Positions 55,775-63,931 of a stretch of 63,931 nt of DNA are shown here, piece by piece. How positions within the stretch are numbered: the stretch's first letter is position 1; every line of letters starts with the position of its first letter. Below the pieces are notes generated by a model. It was not told the DNA's origin. It made no database searches and saw only the letters and a program-made list of their open reading frames with translations. The translations under genes were made by a program, and so were the position numbers. Origin of the DNA: Nostoc favosum CHAB5714 (lineage in GTDB: Bacteria > Cyanobacteriota > Cyanobacteriia > Cyanobacteriales > Nostocaceae); the NCBI RefSeq assembly GCF_020829495.1, contig NZ_JAIVFQ010000039.1, positions 1 to 63,931 of the forward strand, written 5' to 3'.

Positions 55775-55800
55775 ATTATATTACAAGATAGTAATATAAT
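55775..55800. promoter_or_regulatory. SqrR/BigR-type operator, copy 3 (perfect dyad)
   Basis: ATTATATTAC, AAGATA, GTAATATAAT: a perfect 10-bp inverted repeat with 6-nt spacer. Further ATATTAC half-sites follow at 55834-55857. It sits 56 bp upstream of the small ORF that heads the sulfate-assimilation run. Confidence 0.7.
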
Positions 55801-55985
55801 ATTTATAACTATATAATAACCTTGTTTTGTTTCTATATTACTATTTTATATTACAAGATTATTAGAGCTTATTTCGTGATTTATGTAATTAAAAAAAATT
55901 ACAAGAGTTAATGATCTGAATGGGTGACAAAGGGTCTGAAACAATTGAAATAGGGTAGTTTTAAGGTCAAAAAGATAGATCACAC

Positions 55986-56111
55986 AGGGCAAACGCACGG
56001 GATTTCTAAAACCTCTGCTGGATAAGGAGCTTGACGAAAAATAGGCTCAATTAAAAACGCCAAAACCCTTGCTATTAAAGGATTATTATACTTTAGATGC
56101 GTTTGCCCTGA
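55986..56111. mobile_element. 126-bp MITE, copy 2, with 12-bp target duplication
   Basis: AGGGCAAACGCA and TGCGTTTGCCCT are perfect 12-bp TIRs. GATAGATCACAC is repeated at 55974-55985 and 56112-56123. It is inverted relative to copy 1 (43266-43391). Confidence 0.9.
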
Positions 56112-56741
56112 TAGATCACACATTCTTAACAAGAACTGACAAATGATAATACATACTAAATTTGGCGTTGCTGAACTAAAATATGAATCATGCAACCACT
56201 CCGAGCTTGCGAGCGCATTGCGTCGGTAGGGCCACTAAGTCATACTTTTTTAAACCTATGAATCAAGTGTAGTGTTATCAATCTCATATTAATAGTACCC
56301 CTTAGGGTAATATCAGGAGAAGCCGATAACAACCAAGATTAAGTTTCAGAAAGTGTCATCCGAATGAAATTTTTTGTATTTAAGACTAATGAGCGTTAAA
56401 AAATTCCTTGAGAGTTGAACGCAAAAAATCTTTAATGGCAAGGCTTTTGGCGATTGATCTGATTTCTTAGCGTACAAAACTCCCAATTTTGCACAGTCTA
56501 GCCTCCATTGGGTGAGCAGTCCTTTCAAGCTAATGGCACTATTGTAGGAAATAGGACTTAATATTCATAAGACAAATCTTGATATCTACACTAACTATAA
56601 TTATCAAAATTCAACTAGAATACAAGGGGGAAAAGTCAGGCAAATATTCTATATAAAATTAGGTTTACAATTAATCAAAGAGTAAAAAATCAGGATTGAT
56701 AGGTAAGAAATTTCAAAAAATAGGAATAAATCAGGTTTAGT

Positions 56742-56786
56742 AGGGTAAACGCACAAGATATTAAATGGCACTAAGAAAAGCTCTAA
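56742..56786 (+). repeat. Two element ends side by side
   Basis: AGGGTAAACGCAC (56742) resembles the 126-bp MITE end and AATGGCACTAAGAAAAGC (56764) is the end of the IS4 element at 29877-31486. They precede an IS4 transposase fragment. The region 56112-56741 holds no accepted gene. Confidence 0.55.
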
Positions 56787-56952
56787 CCTATACTAGGTAA
56801 GCATTTAAACTTTGATAGTTTTCGGAGATGTCTAATTTATTTCTACGTGAGTATGGCTACCTACAATACTCTGCGGAAATACTCACGGTACAAATTGCAT
56901 CTAGGCATTACCTGATTGTCCTGTTGGTGTACTAATCCCATACTGTGCAACT

Positions 56953-57477
56953 TATAAAGGCATTAAATATACAAAAACTACAGGGTTTATTAGCTTTAAT
57001 CTTGCAGGTAAATGGAAGCGAAAACGCTTTGGAGTTGCGCCAGAGGAAGGTTGGTTTATTCTCACTAATTTTGATACTTTGGAGTCTACTATTAAAGCTT
57101 ACAAACAACGGTTTGATATTGAGGAGATGTTTAGAGATTTTAAAAGCAGTGGTTATAACTTAGAAGATACTAATGCCTCAGGGCAACGGCTAATTTCCTT
57201 AATACTATTAATCTCACATGCCTATACAGCTGCAACTATATCTGGTCAAAAAATTAAACGTATGGGTGTTCAAAAATATGTCGGACGAATTAAAGAATCT
57301 GGGCGGATTGTTCGACGACATAGTAGTTTTTATATTGGATTATATGGATCTAACTGGGTCAATTTCATGGAAAATTCTTATGAATTGGTGGCTGAGTTAA
57401 TGACATTAGCTCCTAATAAGCGGAAGTATTATCAACAAGGGGAGAGAGCCATGAGGCTTATTTTATCTGCATCCTAG
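56953..57477 (+). pseudogene. IS4-family transposase, C-terminal fragment
   Basis: One frame encodes YKGIKYTKTTGFISFNLAG, WKRKRFGVAPEEGWFILTN, then YKQRFDIEEMFRDFKSSGYN, the IS4 Y-R-E-K signature, and a helical C-terminus ending AMRLILSAS. The catalytic Asp half is missing. An element end lies at 56764, so this is a 5'-deleted IS. Confidence 0.75.
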
Positions 57478-58072
57478 CCCTTTTTGTAGCCCCCCAAGAT
57501 TTATAACTCTGAGAGCATTAGCTTGCCTATCTAAAGATTGATTTGCTAATCATCGCCAGTTTTGATAAAAGATTTTTGATTAATTTGGGTAATGACAGCA
57601 ATCAGCAATCGCAATCAAAGCATCAAGTTGAAATTAAGTTATTAGTTTAGATAGTATGCCAGGGGAAACGCACCTTATTTTCTAATAAGAACTATAAAGA
57701 TTTTAAAATTATCTACACTATATAAGTGCAAAACCTGATAGATATATAAACAAAATAAATCAGTTATTTACTAAATGATGAATTAGTTTATCTCTAATTG
57801 AATAACTTTTAGCTAAGGATAAATTAGCTAACTATTCAGCCATAAATAACTAAGCTTATCCCTGAAAATAATTTTAACCAATTATATTTTGTGCAACCAT
57901 ACAATTTAATTGCTATCCAACTATCTGCTCCCCAGATTACTGTATAGATGGCTATTGTCATTTTTGTTTTACCATAAATTGCTACACTCGTTGCCCTGTA
58001 TATATTTTAGGGTATTCTGTCTCCCTTCAAGGCTTCACTCACTTTCGTGCGATCACTCTTAACCACAACAAA
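57478..58072. other. Intergenic, AT-rich
   Basis: About 600 bp. AGGGGAAACGCACC at 57666 resembles the 126-bp MITE end. No gene or RNA supported. Confidence 0.4.
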
Positions 58073-58399
58073 TTATCCGGCTATGTCTTTACCACTCTTG
58101 TAAGTCATAGCTCTGGGTTTTCTCTTTTTGAGAGGGACTACTGATTTCTTGGGTGCTTGTGGAGGACGGCATATTTCACAAGTTTTGCGGTCGCACACCA
58201 AAGGTTTCTCGTTGTGTGGGTTGTTCGCACTGCTTACATACGAAGTTAAAAATGCGAGTGTGAATTTCCCGCTTGTGCGCTCTGACGGTGTACTCTCGGA
58301 CTTGGATTTCTTTGCTTGCCATTGCTTATTGCAATTAGTGACTTTTTGGATCTTAGCCTTTGCTAACAAGATTTCAATGGTCTGGGTAAACATAATCAC
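58073..58399 (-). CDS. Hypothetical Cys-containing basic protein
   Basis: A 108-residue protein: basic N-terminus, then LVCDRKTCEICRPPQ with three cysteines spaced as for a metal or disulfide site, and basic C-terminus KKRKPRAMTYKSGKD. Start ATG 58399 or 58393. I do not recognise a named family, although it looks like a real plasmid protein. Nucleic-acid binding is possible. Confidence 0.5.
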   Translation of the reverse strand: MIMFTQTIEILLAKAKIQKVTNCNKQWQAKKSKSESTPSERTSGKFTLAFLTSYVSSANNPHNEKPLVCDRKTCEICRPPQAPKKSVVPLKKRKPRAMTYKSGKDIAG

Positions 58400-58529
58400 C
58401 CGTTTTGTGAATGGGAATTTTCATGGCTACGCCAAAGCCAGAGTGAGAGTTGCAACGACCAAACACACGCTTCAAACCCAACTGCAATGCCTCACCACAT
58501 TGAAAAATCACAAACTTCTGGAATTAATC

Positions 58530-58735
58530 ATGGATATCCAAGCTATTCTCACCCTCACGATCCAAGCAGTCGTTATGAGCTTTGTTGCGCTGATGGTTTT
58601 TGATTTCATAGATGGTTTGTGGGTTGTACCCTTGCCGCCAATCGGATGGAAGCCATCGGTTATTGAACAGCCCACAGTTTCCGCAACAGCACCACAACCT
58701 ACTCCACAACAGGAAATCCAACAAGTCACTCCAAG
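58530..58735 (+). pseudogene. Small membrane protein truncated by mobile element
   Basis: From ATG 58530: MDIQAILTLTIQAVVMSFVA then LMVFDFIDGLWVVPLPPIGW and a Pro/Gln-rich stretch to 58735, where the 19-bp TIR of the element begins. One membrane segment is visible. The native C-terminus is lost. Confidence 0.5.
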
Positions 58736-59514
58736 CCCTAGCTATCTAATTGGTATTTTAGGGCTTGAGACTCAAGCACAGAGAGAATTTCTGTATGTTG
58801 ATTGACCAAACCTTGTATTGCGGTAATTGGATCATGGTGAAGGCGATGTTTGCGTTGGCGAGGAACTTCCGCCAAAGCTAATTTACGACGTTGAGTTTTA
58901 TACTCAGTTATAGGTACTTGTTGAATTTGTTCCAATAACTGTTTTTCAGTTTCAGCTACAAAGAGAACTTGATATTGTCCAAAATCACGCAATTCGACGG
59001 TGGATTTGCGCCCACTGATTCGCCGTTGATGGCGACGTAAATTACTGAACAAAGACTCGATGTTGAGATTGTCTGCTGGCAAGCCAGGGATATCATAGCA
59101 GTACAATAAGTTAGTTCCGTATTTATCCCACAGTTTCTGTAACTTTTTCTTTAAGGTAAACTGTGCCGGATTTTGTTGATGATCAGGCATAAACTGTTGT
59201 AATAACTCTTCCATCTCGCGCCGAACCTGAAAGCTCGTTAAGGGTGAACTATTAGCACATTCTTTACCTTTACCTGCTATAAACACTGCTCCGCTTAAGG
59301 TTTGAATGGTTTTCCGCATATGCCAAGATGGAAGGTTCACTAATTGGCTGTCGCAATGTATACATAAATTTAGCTCACATTTCACAATTATTCGTTTGGC
59401 ATCCGGGAAATGTCTTTGTGGGCGGTGGCTAGGTAACTTTACTATCACGGAGGAATGTCTGCTGGTAGGTGTTTTTCAGTTTACCTGCAAACAACACCAA
59501 TTAGATAGCTAGGG
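58736..59514 (-). mobile_element. 779-bp element, 19-bp TIRs, internally deleted transposase
   Basis: The ends CCCTAGCTATCTAATTGGT match the 351-bp element at 22515-22865 exactly. The minus-strand frame 58738-59448 (236 codons) has the same N-terminus (HRPQRHFPDAKRIIVKCEL, with CIHCDSQL zinc-like pair) and C-terminus, plus an extra middle with LNIESLFSNLRRHQRRISGRK that holds a possible DDE glutamate. Large parts of a normal transposase are missing. Flanks CTCCAAG and TTCTACG do not match, so no target duplication is kept. Confidence 0.75.
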
Positions 59515-59777
59515 TTCTACGCCGGACTCGAAAAAGATTCAACCCCAGGATTTTTATTGATCGCACCATAGAAACAACTGCGATCGCCTCTCTGCTGTTG
59601 ACTGGCTTTTCAGGAGTCGGGGCAATGGCTTGTTGGGGGTTGGAGATTGCTACAAGTTCTCAAAATTGGCAGCAACAGAAAAATATTTGCCTGGGTGCAA
59701 TGTTGGTTAGTTTTTCCGTCTTCTTAGGCAGTTCTTTGGTCGGAGCTAGTTTCAGTATTCAACGAGATAAATTTTAG
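59515..59777 (+). pseudogene. C-terminal membrane-protein fragment
   Basis: A frame without start, open from the element's right end: RTRKRFNPRIFIDRTIETTA, then two hydrophobic stretches (LLLTGFSGVGAMACWGL and GAMLVSFSVFLGSSLVGA), ending at TAG 59777. The 5' end is lost to the element. Family unknown. Confidence 0.45.
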
Positions 59778-59790
59778 GGGATAAACAACG

Positions 59791-60017
59791 ATGGAAATCA
59801 AGTTAACTACATCAGAGATTCGGACTATCTTACAAGGGTGTCAATATACATTGCGGCTTGTGGGAAGCAGTAAGGATTATCGCAGGCTTCAATCGTCCGA
59901 GTACTTTTCTACATCGAATCTACATCGAATGATGTGGTTTTAAATGATGCGTTTAATATTTTAGGGGAAGTAGTCAATGCAATTGATGACGTAGAACAAA
60001 CCACTCAACAGTTTTAA
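59791..60017 (+). pseudogene. Small gene broken by an 11-bp tandem duplication
   Basis: From ATG 59791 the frame reads MEIKLTTSEIRTILQGCQYT and ends early at 59943. TCTACATCGAA is present twice (59908-59918 and 59919-59929). Removing one copy restores a 71-codon frame through NDVVLNDAFNILGEVVNAID to TAA 60017. The protein is not recognised, but the mutation is plain. Confidence 0.7.
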
Positions 60018-60145
60018 AGTATTCACACACATTTTCTGTTGCATACGAGCATTTAGGTTTAGTGGGTTAAGTTTGAGAGATGATTAGTTAGGGCTGAATA
60101 ATGCCGTTATGCGCCAATACGGTTCTGTTAAAGGAGAGTTTTAAT

Positions 60146-60679
60146 ATGTTTTGGAGAAATTTTATCGCTATCTGCACTTTGAGTTGTGCCTTTTCCAATC
60201 TCGCCTCCGCAAATTCAATTGACAGTATTTATACTGGTCTTTCATCTAATCGTTGCAAAACCATCGAAGTTGATAAGGAAACCAGCAGTTCTGTGCGGAA
60301 ATGTGTAGGAGTGGCAGGTTATAGTCTGCTGGTTCAAGATGTAGATGCTCGAGAGTCCGTAACCGTGCTGACACCAGATGGGCAGCAGTATTCGCTCAAA
60401 TATTCGCAGGTTATCACCACAGCTTTCTCTACCTTGGGGGAGAAAGCTGAATGGCGAGTAGAGAAAAGAGGAGGAAAGGTGCTGCCCATCGCCTTAATCG
60501 TGCGGGTGTATGCCAATGAAAATCCCAATTTACCAAATCAAAGAACGTCTTATCTGGCGGTAGCGAAGATCACACCAGAGAATATCTGTGTAACGAACAA
60601 GATCAAAGGTGGAGCAAAAGCAAATCAAGAAGCACGGCGAGCAGCCGATGCCTCAGCAAAGAAACCTTGCCTTAAATAA
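60146..60679 (+). CDS. Secreted hypothetical protein
   Basis: A 177-residue protein from ATG 60146, with AAGGAGAG at good spacing (an upstream start at 60101 lacks one). Signal peptide FIAICTLSCAFSNLASA, then a globular part with cysteines at CKTIE, KCVG and two near the C-terminus (ICVT, KPCLK). No domain recognised. It begins a group of small plasmid-type genes. Confidence 0.6.
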   Translation: MFWRNFIAICTLSCAFSNLASANSIDSIYTGLSSNRCKTIEVDKETSSSVRKCVGVAGYSLLVQDVDARESVTVLTPDGQQYSLKYSQVITTAFSTLGEKAEWRVEKRGGKVLPIALIVRVYANENPNLPNQRTSYLAVAKITPENICVTNKIKGGAKANQEARRAADASAKKPCLK

Positions 60680-60769
60680 GGGACTTTAATCTGTAGTGTT
60701 CACCCCTCTAGCTGGCAACGTGATAAATGCTCCGATTGGGAAGCTCATCAACCATCTAAACTATTTTTA

Positions 60770-60826
60770 ACCTACAACCCCACACCCTATACCCTGCCCC
60801 AACGGGCCTTGCCCCGTTGTACAGAA
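60770..60826. repeat. Dispersed CCCCAACGGG-type repeat
   Basis: CTACAACCCCACACCCTATA and the CAACGGGCCTTGCCCCGTTG hairpin resemble the repeat at 10501-10530. Confidence 0.5.
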
Positions 60827-60855
60827 TTTCATCTCGATAATAGAGAGAAAAACCA

Positions 60856-61053
60856 ATGTCAAAGCCTAAATATTTGAATGTTTTCGTCGCAGCATCAGGA
60901 GCAGCGGCAATGGTGATCGGCACCATTATTGGTGTTAAGGGAGCAATTGCTGGAGAGGGTGCGAAAAGTTGGATTTCTGGCTTGTCCCTAATGTATAGGA
61001 GGAGTTGGATTGCAAACAATAGCTGTAGATCGTCTGTTGAAAACTCAAATTGA
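60856..61053 (+). CDS. Small membrane protein
   Basis: A 65-residue frame: KYLNVFVAASGAAAMVIGTI then IGVKGAIAGEGA, one Gly/Ala-rich membrane helix. GAGAG precedes the ATG. It overlaps the next gene's start (61010) in another frame, indicating coupling. Family unknown. Confidence 0.45.
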   Translation: MSKPKYLNVFVAASGAAAMVIGTIIGVKGAIAGEGAKSWISGLSLMYRRSWIANNSCRSSVENSN

Positions 61054-61243
61054 AGAACAAATCGATAGAACTTTAGACGAAAGACTCAAAGCGATACCAA
61101 AGGCTTGCAAAGGATGCCGGAATTTTCATGGTATTGAATATGGGAGAGTTAGGCTGGTTTGTGCGATTCATCCGCATGGGGTAGAGGGTGATACTTGCTC
61201 AGATCACGAGAAGTTCCCCAGCACCAAGAAACTAATTGAGTAA
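61010..61243 (+). CDS. Small four-Cys protein
   Basis: A 77-residue protein starting TTG 61010 with AGGAGGAG upstream. After a helical part it has KACKGCRNFHGI then VRLVCAIHPHGV and DTCSDHEKF, four cysteines and several His in a likely zinc-ribbon or metal-binding layout. Related short proteins appear in cyanobacterial genomes without known function. Confidence 0.6.
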   Translation: MQTIAVDRLLKTQIEEQIDRTLDERLKAIPKACKGCRNFHGIEYGRVRLVCAIHPHGVEGDTCSDHEKFPSTKKLIE

Positions 61244-61260
61244 AAAAGAAGTAACAAAAG

Positions 61261-61508
61261 ATGAATTGTAGCCCTTTCATCAAAGGCATCAGTGCAGCAG
61301 CAACAATTATCTGTAGCTATGTTGCCACTCAATATCTCGGTAAAAATATTATGTGCAGAAGCAACAGAATTTGATTAGTGCCATTGCCGAAATCTGTGTT
61401 TCTCCAATGCAGGAAATAGAGGCACTGCGGATTCTGATTTATCGGGGAGAGGCAGCCTGTCGGCAGTACCTGCGATCAGTGTTGGTGAAGCAAAAGAAGG
61501 CTTTTTGA
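61261..61508 (+). pseudogene. Small gene with a single-base frameshift
   Basis: From ATG 61261 the frame reads MNCSPFIKGISAAATIICSY and stops at 61374. A second frame from about 61340 continues VQKQQNLISAIAEICVSPMQ then EALRILIYRGEAACRQYL to TGA 61508. One base missing near 61345 would restore an 82-residue protein. No slippery heptamer is seen, so mutation is preferred over programmed shifting. Confidence 0.6.
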
Positions 61509-61656
61509 AGTACTAAAAAACAGCCCCTATCTTATGCCTTGCCGGAGGTAGATAACATTTCTAAATAAGCTTCAAGCGATCACCCCCAGCCAAGGTAAGC
61601 GAGCGATCGCCGTTTCCGCTCCTTGTGACGCTAACCCCATAGGAGGGTACTTAAAC

Positions 61657-61998
61657 ATGGTACGAACATTAGAAGACAAATTCAATCGCAAGAGTGAACT
61701 TTTTTTGTTGTCGGAAGATGAATACCAGCCGAAAAATAAACTGGAAGAAATTGCAGTTAAAGCAGTCAAGTTAGCAGGGTTACACACTCGGCTTGGGGAC
61801 TATGAATTTGTCTCGACAGCAGTTAGATTGCTTGAGCCATTCATTGCTGCATGGTATCACCGGGCCGAACTGTCCCCGCCATCGACCGCGACAATTTGCA
61901 AATGGTTTTATAGTGAGCCACCAAAGTGGGCGATCGCTTTATTAGTGAATGAACAGCAAAAAATTTTTGAACAAGTTTCGCGGAATCTTCAAATTTAG
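61657..61998 (+). CDS. Hypothetical 113-residue protein
   Basis: GGAGGG precedes ATG 61657. The protein is mixed helical: LEEIAVKAVKLAGLHTRLGD, FVSTAVRLLEPFIAAWYHRA, PPKWAIALLVNEQQKIFEQV. No family recognised. It lies directly upstream of the IS66 element (74 bp) and looks intact. Confidence 0.55.
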   Translation: MVRTLEDKFNRKSELFLLSEDEYQPKNKLEEIAVKAVKLAGLHTRLGDYEFVSTAVRLLEPFIAAWYHRAELSPPSTATICKWFYSEPPKWAIALLVNEQQKIFEQVSRNLQI

Positions 61999-62071
61999 AT
62001 AAAACAGAAAACTCTACGAAATCCGAAAAAGCCCTTGAAGATTGCGAGTGGCTTTTTTATTGTAGAAAAGT

Positions 62072-63674
62072 GTAACCGTTCACAGGATCTGAAACGCTAC
62101 AGTCAAAAATGGGTTACTGAGATGGTAGATTAAAATGCATGGATGAAAACTGCCTCGCCTACGGAATTGAAATTTCGGATTCAGATTGGGAAAAAACTCC
62201 AGCCAAGGTCAAACAATTGGTGGAGAAAATGGGGCAGCACATCAAAGAATCAGAAGAAAAGCTGGCTGAACAAGAGGCTAAACAGCAAGAACTTTTAGAA
62301 AAAATTAATCGCACATCAAAAAACTCGTCATCACCCCCATCCATGAACCCACTCGATGCTGAAAAACGCCCTGAGAAAAAGAAAAGTGGAAAAAAGCGAG
62401 GGGGACAGGCGGGACACAAGGGTCATAGTCGCTTGCTGTATGAGTTATCCGAGTGTGAAAGCGTTTTAAACCACCACCCAGAGACTTGTAGCTGTTGTGG
62501 AGAAATATTATTGGGAGAAGATGCCAACCCTTACCGCCACCAGATTGTAGAAATTCCTCCTATCAAGCCAATAATCGTGGAACATCGTCTACACCAATTA
62601 ATGTGCCAAGAATGCGGTACTTTAACCCGTGCAACATTACCCGTAGATGTGTATCCAAGTGGTTATGGTGTGAGAGTAGTGGCTCTTGTAAGCGTGTTGA
62701 GCGGACTATACCGCCACAGTACTCGGATGGTACAAAGTGCAGTGCAGGATATCTTTGGAATTACAATGTCCTTGGGTACTGTCAACAAACTGAGATTTGA
62801 AGCCTCTTTGGCAGTAGAAAGTGCAGTTGAAGAAGCGAAAATATACGTCCAAAACTCGCGTGTAGTTGGGGCGGATGAAACAAGCTTTGCTCAGGGAAAC
62901 GTTGATGGACGCAATTCAAAAAAGAGTCAAGCTTGGCTCTGGGTAGCAGTAACACCCTTGGTGACATTTTTTCAGATTTCACTTTCACGTTGTTCGGATG
63001 CAGCCCGTGACATCCTGGGTAAAGAATTTGGCGGTATTTTAAACTCAGACCGATATGCAGCATACAACTGGGTAGGTTTAGAACAGCGACAATTGTGTTG
63101 GGCACATCTGAGACGGGAGTTTATCAAAATATCAGAGCGTCCTGGAGTTTCACGAGAGATAGGAACAGCCCTGGTTAAACAGCAAGAGAAATTATTTGAA
63201 TTGTGGCATCGAGTTAGAGATGGAACTTTGTCGCGTTGTGAGTTTCAACTTTTAGTCCGGGAAATTCGCACCTCCTTGAAATTATTACTACAAGAGGCAG
63301 CTGAATACCAGATTGCTTCCAAAGAAAAAACACCACTTGCCAAAACTGTCCGCACTTGTCGCCAACTGCTGAAAGTTGAACCAGCTTTATGGCTTTTTGT
63401 GACAGTTGAGGGTGTCGAACCAACTAATAATGCTGCCGAAAGAGCTATTCGTCCTGCTGTGATCTGGCGACGTACCAGTTTTGGTTCTCAAACTCAAACT
63501 GGGAGTATTTTTGTGCAAAGGATGTTGACTGTTGTGACTACCCTCAAGTCTCAGCGTCGAAATGTCTTGGAATTTGTGACTCAAGCCGTTAGTGCTAAAC
63601 GCCAGGGTCAACTAACTCCTTCTTTACTTCCACAAGTTCCTGCCTCTGCTGTTGCTGTCAAAAATGCTGCTTAA
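62072..63674 (+). mobile_element. IS66-family (ISBst12-like) element, right end not found
   Basis: The left end GTAACCGTTCACAGG at 62072 precedes a single transposase gene, without tnpA or tnpB, as in the ISBst12 subgroup. The matching right end is not in the remaining 257 bp, so it lies past the window or is deleted. Confidence 0.6.
62139..63674 (+). CDS. IS66-family transposase
   Basis: A 511-residue TnpC-type transposase. N-terminal leucine-zipper-like helix (about 25-60), then KRGGQAGHKGHSR and a zinc finger (CSCCGEILLG, CQECGTL). The catalytic residues are in GADETSF, LNSDRYAAYN and VEPTNNAAERAIR (D, D, E). The C-terminus is Ala/Val-rich and normal. The frame is complete, so the protein is probably functional if the ends are present. 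Confidence 0.9.
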   Translation: MDENCLAYGIEISDSDWEKTPAKVKQLVEKMGQHIKESEEKLAEQEAKQQELLEKINRTSKNSSSPPSMNPLDAEKRPEKKKSGKKRGGQAGHKGHSRLLYELSECESVLNHHPETCSCCGEILLGEDANPYRHQIVEIPPIKPIIVEHRLHQLMCQECGTLTRATLPVDVYPSGYGVRVVALVSVLSGLYRHSTRMVQSAVQDIFGITMSLGTVNKLRFEASLAVESAVEEAKIYVQNSRVVGADETSFAQGNVDGRNSKKSQAWLWVAVTPLVTFFQISLSRCSDAARDILGKEFGGILNSDRYAAYNWVGLEQRQLCWAHLRREFIKISERPGVSREIGTALVKQQEKLFELWHRVRDGTLSRCEFQLLVREIRTSLKLLLQEAAEYQIASKEKTPLAKTVRTCRQLLKVEPALWLFVTVEGVEPTNNAAERAIRPAVIWRRTSFGSQTQTGSIFVQRMLTVVTTLKSQRRNVLEFVTQAVSAKRQGQLTPSLLPQVPASAVAVKNAA

Positions 63675-63930
63675 AACCCACGAATTTATACAGTTTGATT
63701 TCCCAAATTGAATCAGTCTGCTGTCTGCTTCTTTTGACCTCTAACTCTTTGATGTCAATAGGTTTTACTTTCTTGTAATTTGCGATCGCCCTGTGGTCGA
63801 TTACAAAATAAGTCGTTCCACAATGGGCAGAATCACACAAAAACTGAATCTGACGCGTAAAAAAAAACATTGCACGCCAGCGAAAAATATACCGAACGGG
63901 TGCAAAAACTAAGGGCAGAGTATTGGACAA
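63658..63930 (-). CDS. Frame at right edge, uncertain
   Basis: A 90-codon frame open to the window edge: FLCDSAHCGTTYFVIDHRAI then ANYKKVKPIDIKELEVKRSR. The composition is protein-like, but the family is unknown, and the frame overlaps the IS66 gene end. It may continue outside the window. Confidence 0.3.
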   Translation of the reverse strand: MSNTLPLVFAPVRYIFRWRAMFFFTRQIQFLCDSAHCGTTYFVIDHRAIANYKKVKPIDIKELEVKRSRQQTDSIWEIKLYKFVGFKQHF

Positions 63931-63931
63931 C

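Noticed and set aside
55565..55816. 83-codon plus-strand frame near the third operator
   Set aside because: It overlaps the operator and the better-supported minus-strand ORF and ends in a low-complexity hydrophobic stretch.
56346..56528. 60-codon minus-strand frame
   Set aside because: AT-rich noncoding region among element debris; no recognisable protein.
61261..61508. Programmed -1 frameshift
   Set aside because: No X-XXY-YYZ slippery heptamer at the joint; a single missing base explains it.

Overview
The window looks like accessory DNA from a filamentous, heterocyst-type cyanobacterium close to Nostoc/Anabaena. The reasons are many HIP1 octamers (GCGATCGC), cyanobacterial plasmid genes (a broken CyRepA1-type replication protein, a FinO-like small protein), CHAT, FHA and pentapeptide-repeat proteins, dispersed Nostoc-type palindromic repeats and a high density of IS and MITE remnants. 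It is probably a plasmid or a plasmid-derived island. No rRNA, tRNA or CRISPR array was seen.

Layout. 1-11.5 kb: a truncated Tn5-like transposase, small plasmid genes, a partition-like unit with a 22-bp palindrome, a ~486-bp cargo-free element with long TnsB-like ends (4608-5093), an internally deleted integrase, a broken CyRepA1 gene and a coiled-coil plasmid protein. 11.5-21.7 kb: a signalling cluster made of a STAND NTPase, a Ser/Thr kinase-TPR protein, a secreted protein, a CHAT protease-like protein overlapping a secreted FHA-domain protein, and a fibrillin. 22-31.8 kb: mixed genes (Rieske oxygenase, DinB, hydrolase, TetR with operator, truncated GNAT) and an IS4 element joining two truncated genes.

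31.9-55.8 kb is the most coherent block, a sulfur island. An ArsR repressor with the two cysteines typical of SqrR/BigR persulfide sensors sits beside an operon of sulfide:quinone oxidoreductase, SCP2-like protein, rhodanese and DsbA-like protein. A second operon has a BLH/DUF442 phosphatase-like protein, a paralogous SCP2-like protein and an RND efflux pair. A third long minus-strand run carries an Usp protein, ATP sulfurylase, sulfite reductase, an APS-reductase-type CysH, a thioredoxin-like protein, PstCAB and SumT. The same 26-bp site (ATTATATTAC, 6 nt, imperfect inverted half) stands before all three units. I infer one persulfide-responsive regulon linking sulfide oxidation, export and sulfate assimilation.

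55.9-63.9 kb is a mobile-element graveyard with a 126-bp MITE that has 12-bp target duplications, IS4 and 19-bp-TIR element fragments, small plasmid-type genes (two broken by indels) and an IS66 transposase at the right edge.
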